Virus record (IMG/VR): IMGVR_UViG_3300037502_001973
Location: 1-23,253 of that record
DNA: 23,253 nt
Reading direction: 5' to 3' (one strand)
Origin: a virus
Shown here: in pieces, positions 1 through 7,495 of the stretch
How positions within the stretch are numbered: the stretch's first letter is position 1
Layout of the letters: the number at the start of each line of letters is the position of its first letter
Position numbers and translations under genes: made by a program
The notes under the pieces: generated by a model
Database searches by the model: none
The model's input: the letters and a program-made list of their open reading frames with translations, nothing else
Told to the model about the DNA's origin: nothing

Positions 1-456
1 TCCGTTCCGCCGCAGGGCGTGCTTCGGCAGCTCTGGCAGCTCAACGAGGCTTGGAAGCTTTACCGGCGCAGCGGGCCGACCGACCATGAGCTAATCATTC
101 GCACGCGCCCGGACTTGTGGTTTTCCGGCTTCGTGGCCGAAGACTTGGAGCGAATGACCGCCGACGCGCTGACGCCGTGGTGGGGCCGGTTTGGCGGGAT
201 TAATGACCGGTTCGCGATCATGGTGCCGTATGCGGCAGAGGCGTATTTCACGACGTTCGCGCGCTTGCCTATGCTCGCGGACAAGGGCGTGCCGCTGCAC
301 CCTGAAACGCTTGTGCGTGTCAGCATGGAGGCGGCGGGCTGCCAAGTGAACGACCGGCTGCGCGTCGAGTTCTCGACGGTGCGGGAAAATGGCGAGGTTC
401 GGGCGCCGGAGATTGGGCCGATTGACCTAGCGCACGCGGCACTCGGCAAACATTAG
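1..456 (+). CDS. Sugar-transferase-like protein, 5' end outside window
   Basis: The reading frame is open to the left edge (SVPPQG precedes a possible GTG start at 19), so the gene probably begins outside the window. Visible features are an IIRTRPDLWF segment, a later DRFAI motif, an HPETL motif and a C-terminal R-E-N-G stretch. In this order they recall a family of capsular-polysaccharide or glycosyltransferase-related proteins found in bacteria and large viruses (D/RPDL, DRFAIG, HPE). I recognise the motif order only; no catalytic residue can be assigned. The gene ends 84 bases before a strong terminator, so it is the last gene of an upstream transcription unit. A second, clearer glycosyltransferase lies at 7496, so this phage seems to carry two sugar-related enzymes. 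It could instead be an unrelated hypothetical protein. Confidence 0.5.
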   Translation, partial: SVPPQGVLRQLWQLNEAWKLYRRSGPTDHELIIRTRPDLWFSGFVAEDLERMTADALTPWWGRFGGINDRFAIMVPYAAEAYFTTFARLPMLADKGVPLHPETLVRVSMEAAGCQVNDRLRVEFSTVRENGEVRAPEIGPIDLAHAALGKH

Positions 457-540
457 CTTGACAGTCCGATTTCGGCGTGCACCTTGGCGCACGTAGCGGC
501 CGGGAATCCGCTAAAGCTCTTGGCGGACGAACGCCGCTAA

Positions 541-575
541 AAAGCCCGCAGCCTTCCCGGCCCTGCGGGCTTTTC
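541..575 (+). terminator. Rho-independent terminator
   Basis: A perfect 12-bp inverted repeat (AAAAGCCCGCAG at 541-552 and CTGCGGGCTTTT at 564-575) encloses an 11-base loop. The T-run on the right suits rightward termination of the gene ending at 456, and the A-run on the left would also allow leftward termination. It separates the upstream unit from the head-gene operon. Confidence 0.9.
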
Positions 576-933
576 CGTTTGCTAGAGCCGAAACCCTCAA
601 ATGGGATGCAAACAAACCGGGCAACCGGTGCGGTGCGGCCTAATAAGCCATGACCGCGATTCACTGGCGCACGCGATCCACCCGAAGCGTGCTTAATCTC
701 GCGAGAGGACTGCAACTCTGGTGAATGATGCCGGATGCCGCACCAGCGGCAACGAGGGCACAGAGCGTAACCAACTCGGTCCGGCATGATGTGGCGAAAG
801 GTCTCCCAACTTTTTCGACTGCTGCTAACACCATACTTTGCCCATGTAGGGTGAAGTATGGGCTCACGGTTCAACCCACTTTTTCGAGACCGAGCTAACT
901 TGTAGGCTCCTGTTGACGTGCGCACCGAGGTAG
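576..933. other. Non-coding interval before the head operon
   Basis: About 360 bases contain no convincing gene. Leftward frames crossing this stretch either run through the terminator or have no recognisable protein character. The interval does hold a strong hairpin at 831-861 between two similar 25-base direct repeats (805-829 and 875-899). It is the obvious place for the promoter or regulatory region of the structural operon starting at 934. I see a TTGACG hexamer at 913-918 but no convincing -10 box at the right spacing, so no promoter is called. Confidence 0.6.
805..899. repeat. Direct repeats flanking a 13-bp hairpin
   Basis: The two 25-base copies (805-829 and 875-899) both begin CCC(A)ACTTTTTCGA and both end GCTAAC, with a diverged middle. 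Between them, 831-843 (CCATACTTTGCCC) pairs with 849-861 (GGGTGAAGTATGG). This gives 13 bp, two of them G-U, closing a five-base loop ATGTA. No T-run follows, so it is not a simple terminator. It lies 73 bases upstream of the first head gene, so an operator, a processing site or a structured RNA are all possible. Confidence 0.55.
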
Positions 934-1212
934 GTGAAGACGCTCGTCCAAATCCTAATCCGGCAAGCCCTGCGCAACAACGAAGCGAACCCGCGCGAGT
1001 GGCTGGAAGACCTGCAAGCTACCAAGTGGACTAGCGTTAATACGCAGTCCGGCCAGATCATTGGAACCAGCGTAAACGGCAAGAGCGTCAACTTGCAGGC
1101 GCTGCCGGGCATTAACCTGGCTGACGTTATCATGGCGACGGAACTGGCGATTCAGACGCTAGACGCCGGCATGATGTCGCCGCGCTCGGAAAGCTACGGA
1201 ATCCTGCGCTAA
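934..1212 (+). CDS. gpW-like head-tail joining protein (putative)
   Basis: This 92-residue protein lies directly before the portal gene, where lambda-type phages encode the small gpW joining protein. The central part (NTQSGQIIGTSVNGKSVNLQ) reads as a short beta-hairpin followed by helices, similar in layout to gpW, which plugs the portal before tail joining. The GTG at 934 is the first possible start because an in-frame TAG lies immediately upstream. A GAGG at 927-930 is only three bases away, which is short for a ribosome site. The stop is one base before the portal ATG, so the two genes are probably translationally coupled. The assignment rests mainly on size and position. Confidence 0.55.
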   Translation: MKTLVQILIRQALRNNEANPREWLEDLQATKWTSVNTQSGQIIGTSVNGKSVNLQALPGINLADVIMATELAIQTLDAGMMSPRSESYGILR

Positions 1213-1213
1213 T

Positions 1214-3130
1214 ATGTTCCCGACACTCAAAGCCCGTGTGAAATTTGCCCGCGCTGCCCTCGGCGCTTTGTTCGACGCGACCAACTGGCGCGAGATTTGC
1301 CGGCGCCCGCAGGAGCCGATCACCACGAAGCCGATCACGGAGGAGGTCAATTCGTGGGACCGCGCGCAGCTTCTAAGCGACTCGCGAAAGCTTTACGCGA
1401 ACCTTGGGCCGGTGAAGGGCGGAACTGACGCGCGTAGCATGTACGCAGTGGGGCGTGCGTGGCTGCCGCATTTTACCGGAAAGGATCGTGCTTGGGGCGA
1501 ACGTGCCGCGGAGTGGCTGCGGGAGGAATGGTATCCAATTGCGGACATTGCAGGTCGCGACTTCCAGACGGCGCTTTTTCTGGCTTCGGTTTCCGTGGAC
1601 CGCGACGGAGATGTCGGCGTCATGCTGTCGGAGTACGAAACGGGATTCCCTGCAATTCAGCTTATTCCGGCGCACAACATCGGCAGCCGCGAGTCTTACG
1701 ATGGCCGCGGCAAGCGGCTGGAGAGCGGGCCCTACAAGGGGCTGCGGCTGTGTGATGGCGTGGTGCTAAACGACGCGGGGCGGGCGGTCGCGTATAACAT
1801 TCTCGGCGAGTCTTCGGACGGCAAAGGTGACCGCTACGTTTCCGCGCGCGATCTTGAGCTTCTGTACGATCCGCAGTGGATCGACCAAGTGCGCGGATTC
1901 CCTGCCTTTTCGCACGCGATTCTCGACCTGAAAGACCTGCGGACGGTGCAGGGTTACGAGAAAATGGCGTGCGCGCTGGCCTCCGCCATCGGGTTGATCG
2001 AATACAACGAAACCGGGCTGGCCGACATGGATGACCCGCAACGTGTGCTGCGCGGGCTGAACAACGGCAGCAATGCCGAGGTGATGGGGAAGGAAATGTT
2101 CGGCGGAACGGTCAAGCACTTCAAGGCCGGCAGCGGGCAAAAGCTGGAGGCGTTCAAAAACGACCGTCCGGGCGACGCTTGGGAGAAATTTATGAACCGG
2201 CTTTTGCGTAACGCTATGGCCGGGATCAACTGGCCGTATGAACTGGCGTGGGACATTTCCGCGCTCGGCGGGGCGAATACGCGCTTTATTGTGGCGACGG
2301 CGATGCGGTCGATTGAAGACCGGCAGGACCTGCTGAAACCGTTTGCGAAACGGGCGGTCGGCTACGCTATCTCCAAGGCGATCAAAAGCGGCATCCTTCC
2401 GCCGTCCGATGATTGGTGGCGCTGGACGTTCGCGCTTCCGCCGCGGATGTCCGTGGACTTCGGGCGCGACACTCAGGCCGAGCTGAACCTTTACCTTAAC
2501 GGCCTGCTGACGCTGACCGATTGGTGCGCCGAGCAGGGCAAGACGGTAGACGAGCACATTGCGACCAAGAAGGAGGAAAACGAAAAGCTGAAAGCCGCGG
2601 GCCTGCCGCTGCCGGTTTCGATGGAGCAAGTGCAAGCCGCGTTTGCGAAGGATACGCAGGAAAAGGGCGAGGCGACGATGGCGGCGCTTGAGAGCCGGCA
2701 CGCGCAAACGCTCGCCACCCTCGCCGCGCAGCCGCCGCCCAATGTCACGATCACGCAAGCGCCTATCAACATCGCTCCGCCTAACGTCACGGTGCATCCG
2801 AGCCAGTTCGCGCCGCAAATCCACGTTGAGGCTCCGCCGGCTCAAAACATCACGGTAAACCCTGCCGCGGTTGCCATGTCGCAGCCAATCACGGTAAACC
2901 CTGCCGCGGTCACGGTGCAGCCTCCCGCGGTCAACGTCACGGTTGAGCCCGCGACGGTGAACCTGGAGCAAGCGCCTGTTGTGGTGCCTGCGCCGGTCGT
3001 GAACATCGAGAACGAGGTTAACGTGCCGGCGATGTCGGCGACGCTGGAATTGAAACGCGATCCGATGACCGGGCGGCTAAAGTCCGGCGAACTTACTCCC
3101 AAGCCGAAGCCGGAAGACACGGAGGACTAA
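1214..3130 (+). CDS. Phage portal protein, lambda family
   Basis: The 638-residue protein would form the dodecameric ring at the capsid vertex through which DNA enters and leaves. Supporting features are an early Arg/Trp-rich segment, an N-domain with QLIPAHNIG (the lambda-family 'QLI...' strand), a RGFPAFSHAILDLKDLR segment and a following helix-rich crown region. Length and position after a gpW-like gene match lambda gpB-type portals. The last ~110 residues are unusual: a low-complexity, Pro/Val/Asn-rich series of N-V/I-T-V-x-P units, including an exact 23-base DNA repeat (2849-2871 and 888-910 of the same kilobase block, i.e. 2888-2910; 13-residue period). Such a tail is not part of the usual portal core and may be a surface or binding appendage. 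The ATG follows the previous stop by one base. Confidence 0.85.
   Translation: MFPTLKARVKFARAALGALFDATNWREICRRPQEPITTKPITEEVNSWDRAQLLSDSRKLYANLGPVKGGTDARSMYAVGRAWLPHFTGKDRAWGERAAEWLREEWYPIADIAGRDFQTALFLASVSVDRDGDVGVMLSEYETGFPAIQLIPAHNIGSRESYDGRGKRLESGPYKGLRLCDGVVLNDAGRAVAYNILGESSDGKGDRYVSARDLELLYDPQWIDQVRGFPAFSHAILDLKDLRTVQGYEKMACALASAIGLIEYNETGLADMDDPQRVLRGLNNGSNAEVMGKEMFGGTVKHFKAGSGQKLEAFKNDRPGDAWEKFMNRLLRNAMAGINWPYELAWDISALGGANTRFIVATAMRSIEDRQDLLKPFAKRAVGYAISKAIKSGILPPSDDWWRWTFALPPRMSVDFGRDTQAELNLYLNGLLTLTDWCAEQGKTVDEHIATKKEENEKLKAAGLPLPVSMEQVQAAFAKDTQEKGEATMAALESRHAQTLATLAAQPPPNVTITQAPINIAPPNVTVHPSQFAPQIHVEAPPAQNITVNPAAVAMSQPITVNPAAVTVQPPAVNVTVEPATVNLEQAPVVVPAPVVNIENEVNVPAMSATLELKRDPMTGRLKSGELTPKPKPEDTED
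2849..2910 (+). repeat. Tandem coding repeat in portal C-terminus
   Basis: An exact 23-base sequence occurs at 2849-2871 and again at 2888-2910, a 39-base (13-residue) period encoding ITVNPAAV. Degenerate units (NVTVHP, NITVNP, NVTVEP) extend from about 2740 to 3010. This is consistent with recent unit duplication within a beta-strand-like Pro-rich tail. Confidence 0.8.
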
Positions 3131-3133
3131 GCC

Positions 3134-5233
3134 ATGTCGGTTACCTACCAACAGACACGCCCGGCCACGCCTCCGCCGGATACCGCAATTGCGACCGATG
3201 AAGTCAGCGGCCTGCAATTCCAGCGGGTCAAGCTGGATTCCGGCGCCGCGGGCGCATCGCTGCCGGTAACATCGGACGCGCCACTGCCTGTTTACTCCAG
3301 CGCCGTCGCATCGTCCGGCAATAGCACGACCACGCCGCTTGCGAGCGGGGCGACTTTCACGGGCTCAGCAGAGCAAAACAGCCACACCGATGTCATGGTT
3401 TCTTGCGTTGCCGATAATGCCGGCACGCTATATTTTGACTTCTCGGTAGACGGCACCAACTGGAACACGTTTCCGACCGCGGGCTTTGCTATCGCAAGCG
3501 GAATCCACGAATTCCACACGGCGGTCAAGGGGCCGCGTTATTTCCGCGTGCGGCTGGTAAACAGCACCGGAGCGCAAAGCTATCTTAGGCTCTACACCTA
3601 TTACGGGCAATTCCGCCACAGCAACGCGCCGCTGAATCAGAGCGTCAGCACGGATGCAGATGCGATCATCACTCGGTCCGTTTTGATGGGCGCGACGACG
3701 AGCGGAAGTTACGTCAACGTGCCCGTGACCGAAGAGGGCCACATTGAGGTTGCCGTACACGATCCGCGGTTGCCGTTTGGCTCGCTTCATGCCGAATCGC
3801 TCACGCCTATTTTCCAGTCAGATGCCGTGTACGGCATCAATCCGCAGCAACAGCTCGCAACCACGAGCGGAAGCGGAACGGCCACGGCTACCGACTCGTC
3901 TTTTGTATGCAGCACCGGAACGACCGTCTTTTCGTTCGGGACGATTCAAAGCCGGAAGCGGCTGCGCTATCGGGCTGGGCAGGGCGTTGTCGCGCGGTTT
4001 GCCGGCGGCTTCACGGCTGGCGTTGCTGATTCGATTCAGGTGATGGGCGTTGGTCACGCCGAGGACGGTTATTACTTCGGATACAACGGAACGGCGTTTG
4101 GGATCCTACACGTTGCGCGCGGCGTTCGCGAGGTGCGCACGCTCACCGTGACGACTGCCAGCACGGCAACCAACAATTACAACGTCACGCTGAACGGCAC
4201 GACGTACAACGTCACCGCAACGAACAACGGCAGCACGGCGCGCACGGCCTACGAGATTTCTCAGGGCACGTTTACCGGATGGGACGCCGAGGCTATCGGC
4301 TCGACGGTTGTGTTTGTTCGCAATTCTGCCGGCGCGGCTTCGGGCAGCTATTCGCTCGCGCAAAGCGGAGCAGGCACGCCCGCCGCCGGCACGTTTGCGC
4401 AGACGAAGGCCGGCGTCGCCTCAACCGATACTTGGTACGCGCAGAGCACTTGGAACGGCGACAAGCTGGACGGCACCGGGGCCAGCGGCGTCACAATCGA
4501 CCCGACCAAGGGCAACGTATATCAAATCGGGATTCAGTATCTCGGCTACGGCACCGTTTCCTTCAAGGTAGAGGTTGCGCCAGACGGCGACAACAACGCC
4601 GACTTTGTAACGGTTCACACTCTCAAGTTTCCGAATACGCTGACCGCCACGCATGTCGGCAATCCGTCGTTCCCGTTTACAATGGCCGCTTACTCCGCCG
4701 GCAGCACGACAGACTTGCGTGTATACGCTGGATCGTTCGCCGGCATGATCGAGGGCCAAAAGATTTTGCACGGTCCGCGGTTTTCCTACGTCAACACGCT
4801 GACGACGGTAGGAGCGACCAACTTTCAGGCGCTTTTCACGATCCAGAACAAGCGTTATTACGGCGGAAGAAGCAATCAATCGGTCATCAATCTTCTCAGC
4901 GTTTCCGGCGCGCTAAAGCATACGCAACCGTGCATTTTCTACCTGATCAAAAATGGCACGCTGGCTGGGACGCCGAACTTTCAGGCGTTCAGCGTGGGCA
5001 GTTGTTCCAACTGGGACACTGCGGCCACGACGGTTTCATTCTCCGACAACTCTCAAATCCTCTGGACCGGGCACCTTGGCGAAACGGGCGACATCGACCA
5101 CCATTTCACCAACGGCGAAACCTCGGGCGAGATCACATTGCAGCCGGGCGAGTGGATCACGCTTGCTGCAAAGGCATCTACCGGAACGCCGGCCTATGTT
5201 ACTGGCTCAATTAACACGCGCGAAGACCAATAA
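3134..5233 (+). CDS. Large beta-rich virion protein (putative head fibre/decoration)
   Basis: The 699-residue protein is Gly/Thr/Ser/Asn-rich, has almost no Cys and shows beta-strand periodicity throughout. An N-terminal domain (FDFSVDGTNWNTFP, YFRVRLVNSTG) looks like a jelly-roll or lectin-like module. A central stretch (RKRLRYRAGQGVVARFAGGF, DGYYFGYNGTAFGIL) and a 'YNVTLNGTTYNVT' segment resemble domains in large structural proteins of uncultured phages. A good ribosome site (GGAGG, 8 bases upstream) supports the ATG at 3134. It sits between portal and protease, which is unusual for a fibre gene and hints at a head-associated fibre or decoration protein. No enzymatic motif is seen. It could also be a neck or whisker protein. 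Confidence 0.55.
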   Translation: MSVTYQQTRPATPPPDTAIATDEVSGLQFQRVKLDSGAAGASLPVTSDAPLPVYSSAVASSGNSTTTPLASGATFTGSAEQNSHTDVMVSCVADNAGTLYFDFSVDGTNWNTFPTAGFAIASGIHEFHTAVKGPRYFRVRLVNSTGAQSYLRLYTYYGQFRHSNAPLNQSVSTDADAIITRSVLMGATTSGSYVNVPVTEEGHIEVAVHDPRLPFGSLHAESLTPIFQSDAVYGINPQQQLATTSGSGTATATDSSFVCSTGTTVFSFGTIQSRKRLRYRAGQGVVARFAGGFTAGVADSIQVMGVGHAEDGYYFGYNGTAFGILHVARGVREVRTLTVTTASTATNNYNVTLNGTTYNVTATNNGSTARTAYEISQGTFTGWDAEAIGSTVVFVRNSAGAASGSYSLAQSGAGTPAAGTFAQTKAGVASTDTWYAQSTWNGDKLDGTGASGVTIDPTKGNVYQIGIQYLGYGTVSFKVEVAPDGDNNADFVTVHTLKFPNTLTATHVGNPSFPFTMAAYSAGSTTDLRVYAGSFAGMIEGQKILHGPRFSYVNTLTTVGATNFQALFTIQNKRYYGGRSNQSVINLLSVSGALKHTQPCIFYLIKNGTLAGTPNFQAFSVGSCSNWDTAATTVSFSDNSQILWTGHLGETGDIDHHFTNGETSGEITLQPGEWITLAAKASTGTPAYVTGSINTREDQ

Positions 5234-5235
5234 CC

Positions 5236-5400
5236 GTGCTCCTGCTGCTGTCATCGGCCTACGTCGCGCCGGCTGGCGACCTGTACGAATTGCGGCGCCG
5301 CTATGAGGCGGAGATTGACGCGGACGATGAAGAGGTGATTTGCGCGCTGTTGGCTTCGCTGACCGCAACGGGCCAGCAAGTTGACGCGCCGGAACAATAG
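5236..5400 (+). CDS. Small hypothetical protein (54 aa)
   Basis: A GTG-initiated frame of 54 codons starts two bases after the previous stop and ends eight bases before the protease ATG. It fills the gap exactly, as expected for a real gene in this packed operon. The product starts MLLLLSSAYVAPAG, followed by an acidic/charged helix (ELRRRYEAEIDADDEEV) and a hydrophobic segment (ICALLASLTA). The hydrophobic N-terminus is too short and uncharged for a convincing signal peptide. Function unknown. Confidence 0.55.
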   Translation: MLLLLSSAYVAPAGDLYELRRRYEAEIDADDEEVICALLASLTATGQQVDAPEQ

Positions 5401-5408
5401 GAAGAACC

Positions 5409-6452
5409 ATGACCGAACAACGCGCCCAACTCGAAGCCCTGTCCGTATCTGCCGGCGGCCTGCGTGACGTTACGATCCTGACCGGCGACACCGAGGCAAT
5501 CGGGCACGGCTTCTATATCGACGAAAAGAGCATTGATGGCGCGATGAAGGCGCTGCTCGGCAAATCGGTCGCGGCGTACCTTGGGCACGACGGTGCCGAC
5601 AAGGAACGGCTCGGGCAGGAAATGGGCTTTTTCTCCGGCGTCTACCGCGAGGGAATGAAGCTCAAAGCGCGGGCGTTCGATTTCCTTGAAAGCTTCCGCA
5701 AGTCGGCGGGTGACCTGGCTGACAAGATCATGGAGATCGCAGGCAAGCATCCTGACCAGCTTGGGCTTTCGCCGGTCATTTCGTATGCTCCCTTTTGGGT
5801 CATGGCGGACGGCAGCGAAAAGCCGGCGCGCCTCGGCGAAACTGCTCCCGCGGGCGCTGTTCGCCCCATCCCTTCCGCGCGCATCGCTCGCGTGGCCTCC
5901 GTCGATTTCGTCCGCCATCCCGCGGCAAATCCTGACGGCCTCCTTTCCATCAAGGCGTCATTGGCTCCGACCGTTGACGCCCCAACCTATAACAACACCG
6001 CAGCCATGTCCGATTCTATCAAACTCGAAGAACACAAGGCGCAGCTCGCGAAGGTCGAAACCGACGTGGCTGCCAAACTCAGCGCCGAGCACTCCGCCGC
6101 CCTTGCCAAAAAGGACGAGGAGCACGCCGCCGCCCTGTCCGCCGTGAAGGCCGAACTCGAAACCGCGAAGGCTGACTATACGGCCAAGCTCGCCGCGGCT
6201 GACCTCGAACACAACAAAGCCGTCGATGCGCTCAAAGCCGAACACAAGGCCGCGCTTGAAAAGGCCGAGGCGCTGTCGGCTGCCAAGCTCGGCATTCCGC
6301 CGCTCGTCCTGTCCGCGGTCGAGGCGAACCTGTCCGCGCTGCCCGCTCCCGAGGCGACCGACGCCGGCAAGTGGGCCCAATACGCCGACCTGTCCGCCAA
6401 AAACCCGGAGCAGGCTAAAATTTTCTTCCGCACCTACCTGCGGCGCGGCTGA
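5409..6452 (+). CDS. Prohead protease fused to scaffold
   Basis: The 347-residue protein combines two functions of head assembly. Residues ~20-185 resemble phage prohead serine proteases: HGFYIDEKSIDG, a candidate catalytic His60 in AYLGHDG, a candidate Ser121 in LGLSPVIS, and the closing VDFVRHPAANPDGLLS that typifies these enzymes. From about residue 200 the protein becomes an Ala/Lys/Glu-rich coiled coil (to ~290), typical of scaffold. It ends with a conserved-looking YLRRG that could bind coat protein. An in-frame ATG at 6006 (Met200) sits exactly at the domain junction and could give a separate scaffold, as in lambda C/Nu3, but I see no ribosome site before it. The 5409 start is supported by AGGAAG four bases upstream. 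The major capsid gene follows. Confidence 0.8.
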   Translation: MTEQRAQLEALSVSAGGLRDVTILTGDTEAIGHGFYIDEKSIDGAMKALLGKSVAAYLGHDGADKERLGQEMGFFSGVYREGMKLKARAFDFLESFRKSAGDLADKIMEIAGKHPDQLGLSPVISYAPFWVMADGSEKPARLGETAPAGAVRPIPSARIARVASVDFVRHPAANPDGLLSIKASLAPTVDAPTYNNTAAMSDSIKLEEHKAQLAKVETDVAAKLSAEHSAALAKKDEEHAAALSAVKAELETAKADYTAKLAAADLEHNKAVDALKAEHKAALEKAEALSAAKLGIPPLVLSAVEANLSALPAPEATDAGKWAQYADLSAKNPEQAKIFFRTYLRRG

Positions 6453-6489
6453 ACGTATTTCAGCGAAACCAACTCAGCACTAACCTAAA

Positions 6490-7371
6490 ATGGCCACGAA
6501 TACCCTCAATGGTGTAAATGCCACTCGGATTTCGCAGCTCACGCTCGAAGCCCTTCAGACCACCGTTCTCCCGTTCTCGGCGTTCACGACCGACTTCTCC
6601 GGCGACATCGCCGACCGCGGCTCCGCCGTGACGACCCGTTTCGTCACGAATCCCTCGGTCTCGAACTTCGCCGCGTCGCGCAGCTCGCAGAACTCCACCA
6701 CCACCGCCCGCACCGTCACGTTGTCGAACTACGTCGGCGTTGACCTCGGTTTCGGCGACACGGAAATGTCGTTCAGCGACGTTAAGCTCGCTGAAATGTA
6801 CATCAAGCCGGCGGTCGTCGCGATCTTCGAGAACGTCATGGCCGCGGTCCTCGCGCTCGTCACGTCCGCGAACTACTCGGCGAACACGCTGATCACCGCC
6901 GCGAACTTCAACGCGGCGAACGTGGCCGGTCTGGCGACCTCCATGAACACGGACAAAGTGCCGACGTTCAATCGCCATATCATCGCCCCGCCGACCTACT
7001 GCGACACGCTCCGCAAAGATACCACGATCACCCAGGCTTACGCCATCGGGTCGCCGGAGTACCTGCGCAGCGGCAAGCCGCCGCCCATCCACGGCTTCAC
7101 GATCCACGAGTTTAACGGCACGATCCCGACCAACTCGGAATCCCTCGCTGCCGTTGCGCTCGCGCCGCAGGCTGCGTGCATCGCCGCCCGCGTGCCGGTT
7201 GTCCCGCGGAATTGGGCCGGCCAGGTGACCAACATCACCGATCCGGCTTCGGGCCTCACGCTCCAGTTCCGCGACTGGTACGACGGCCAAGAGCAGCGCA
7301 CGCAACTGTGCCTTATTTACGGGGTGCAGATCGGCGTGACCGGCAATCTCCGCCGCATCCGCTCCGCCTAA
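6490..7371 (+). CDS. Major capsid protein
   Basis: The 293-residue protein follows the protease/scaffold gene and has the character of an HK97-fold coat. It has an N-terminal FSAFTTDFSGDIADRGSAVTTR segment, a LGFGDTEMSFSDVKLAEMYIKPAV spine helix and a C-terminal QFRDWYDGQEQRTQLCLIYGVQIG strand. That closing pattern is common in coat proteins of this general type. Codon use is strongly biased to C-ending codons (CTC, GCC, ATC), more than in neighbours, as expected for the most abundant virion protein. No Shine-Dalgarno sequence precedes the ATG. Two very stable hairpins follow the stop codon (7382-7443). No separate decoration gene is evident next to it. Confidence 0.85.
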   Translation: MATNTLNGVNATRISQLTLEALQTTVLPFSAFTTDFSGDIADRGSAVTTRFVTNPSVSNFAASRSSQNSTTTARTVTLSNYVGVDLGFGDTEMSFSDVKLAEMYIKPAVVAIFENVMAAVLALVTSANYSANTLITAANFNAANVAGLATSMNTDKVPTFNRHIIAPPTYCDTLRKDTTITQAYAIGSPEYLRSGKPPPIHGFTIHEFNGTIPTNSESLAAVALAPQAACIAARVPVVPRNWAGQVTNITDPASGLTLQFRDWYDGQEQRTQLCLIYGVQIGVTGNLRRIRSA

Positions 7372-7381
7372 CCCACAGGTT

Positions 7382-7443
7382 CCCGGCGTGTCGTCGCCGG
7401 GCGTCCGTGTCCTACCGCCCGCCGGCGTGCATCCGGCGGGCGG
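7382..7443 (+). terminator. Tandem GC-rich hairpins after capsid gene
   Basis: Hairpin 1 pairs 7382-7388 (CCCGGCG) with 7395-7401 around a six-base loop. Hairpin 2 pairs 7415-7425 (CCGCCCGCCGG) perfectly with 7433-7443 around a seven-base loop. Neither is followed by a T-run, so classical intrinsic termination is doubtful. Partial attenuation, or protection of the abundant capsid mRNA 3' end from exonucleases, is as likely. The stems lie in a 124-base gap, the longest within the head-tail operon. Confidence 0.6.
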
Positions 7444-7495
7444 CTAGGAGCGGAAATCACCACGACACTCTTGCACGGAGTCACAGCTTTTTCCC

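Noticed and set aside
458-463. TTGACA promoter-like box
   Set aside because: No acceptable -10 hexamer at 16-18 bases, and it lies directly before the terminator.
320-925. Leftward 201-codon frame with a CPRCRWC motif
   Set aside because: It crosses the strong terminator at 541-575 and the end of the first gene; apart from a few Cys it lacks protein character.
576-933. tRNA or other known RNA gene
   Set aside because: No cloverleaf-like set of arms or T-loop was found; only the single hairpin stands out.
1766-2971. 401-codon leftward frame inside the portal gene
   Set aside because: Arg/His-rich composition typical of a mirror frame of high-GC coding DNA; the portal on the other strand has clear family features.
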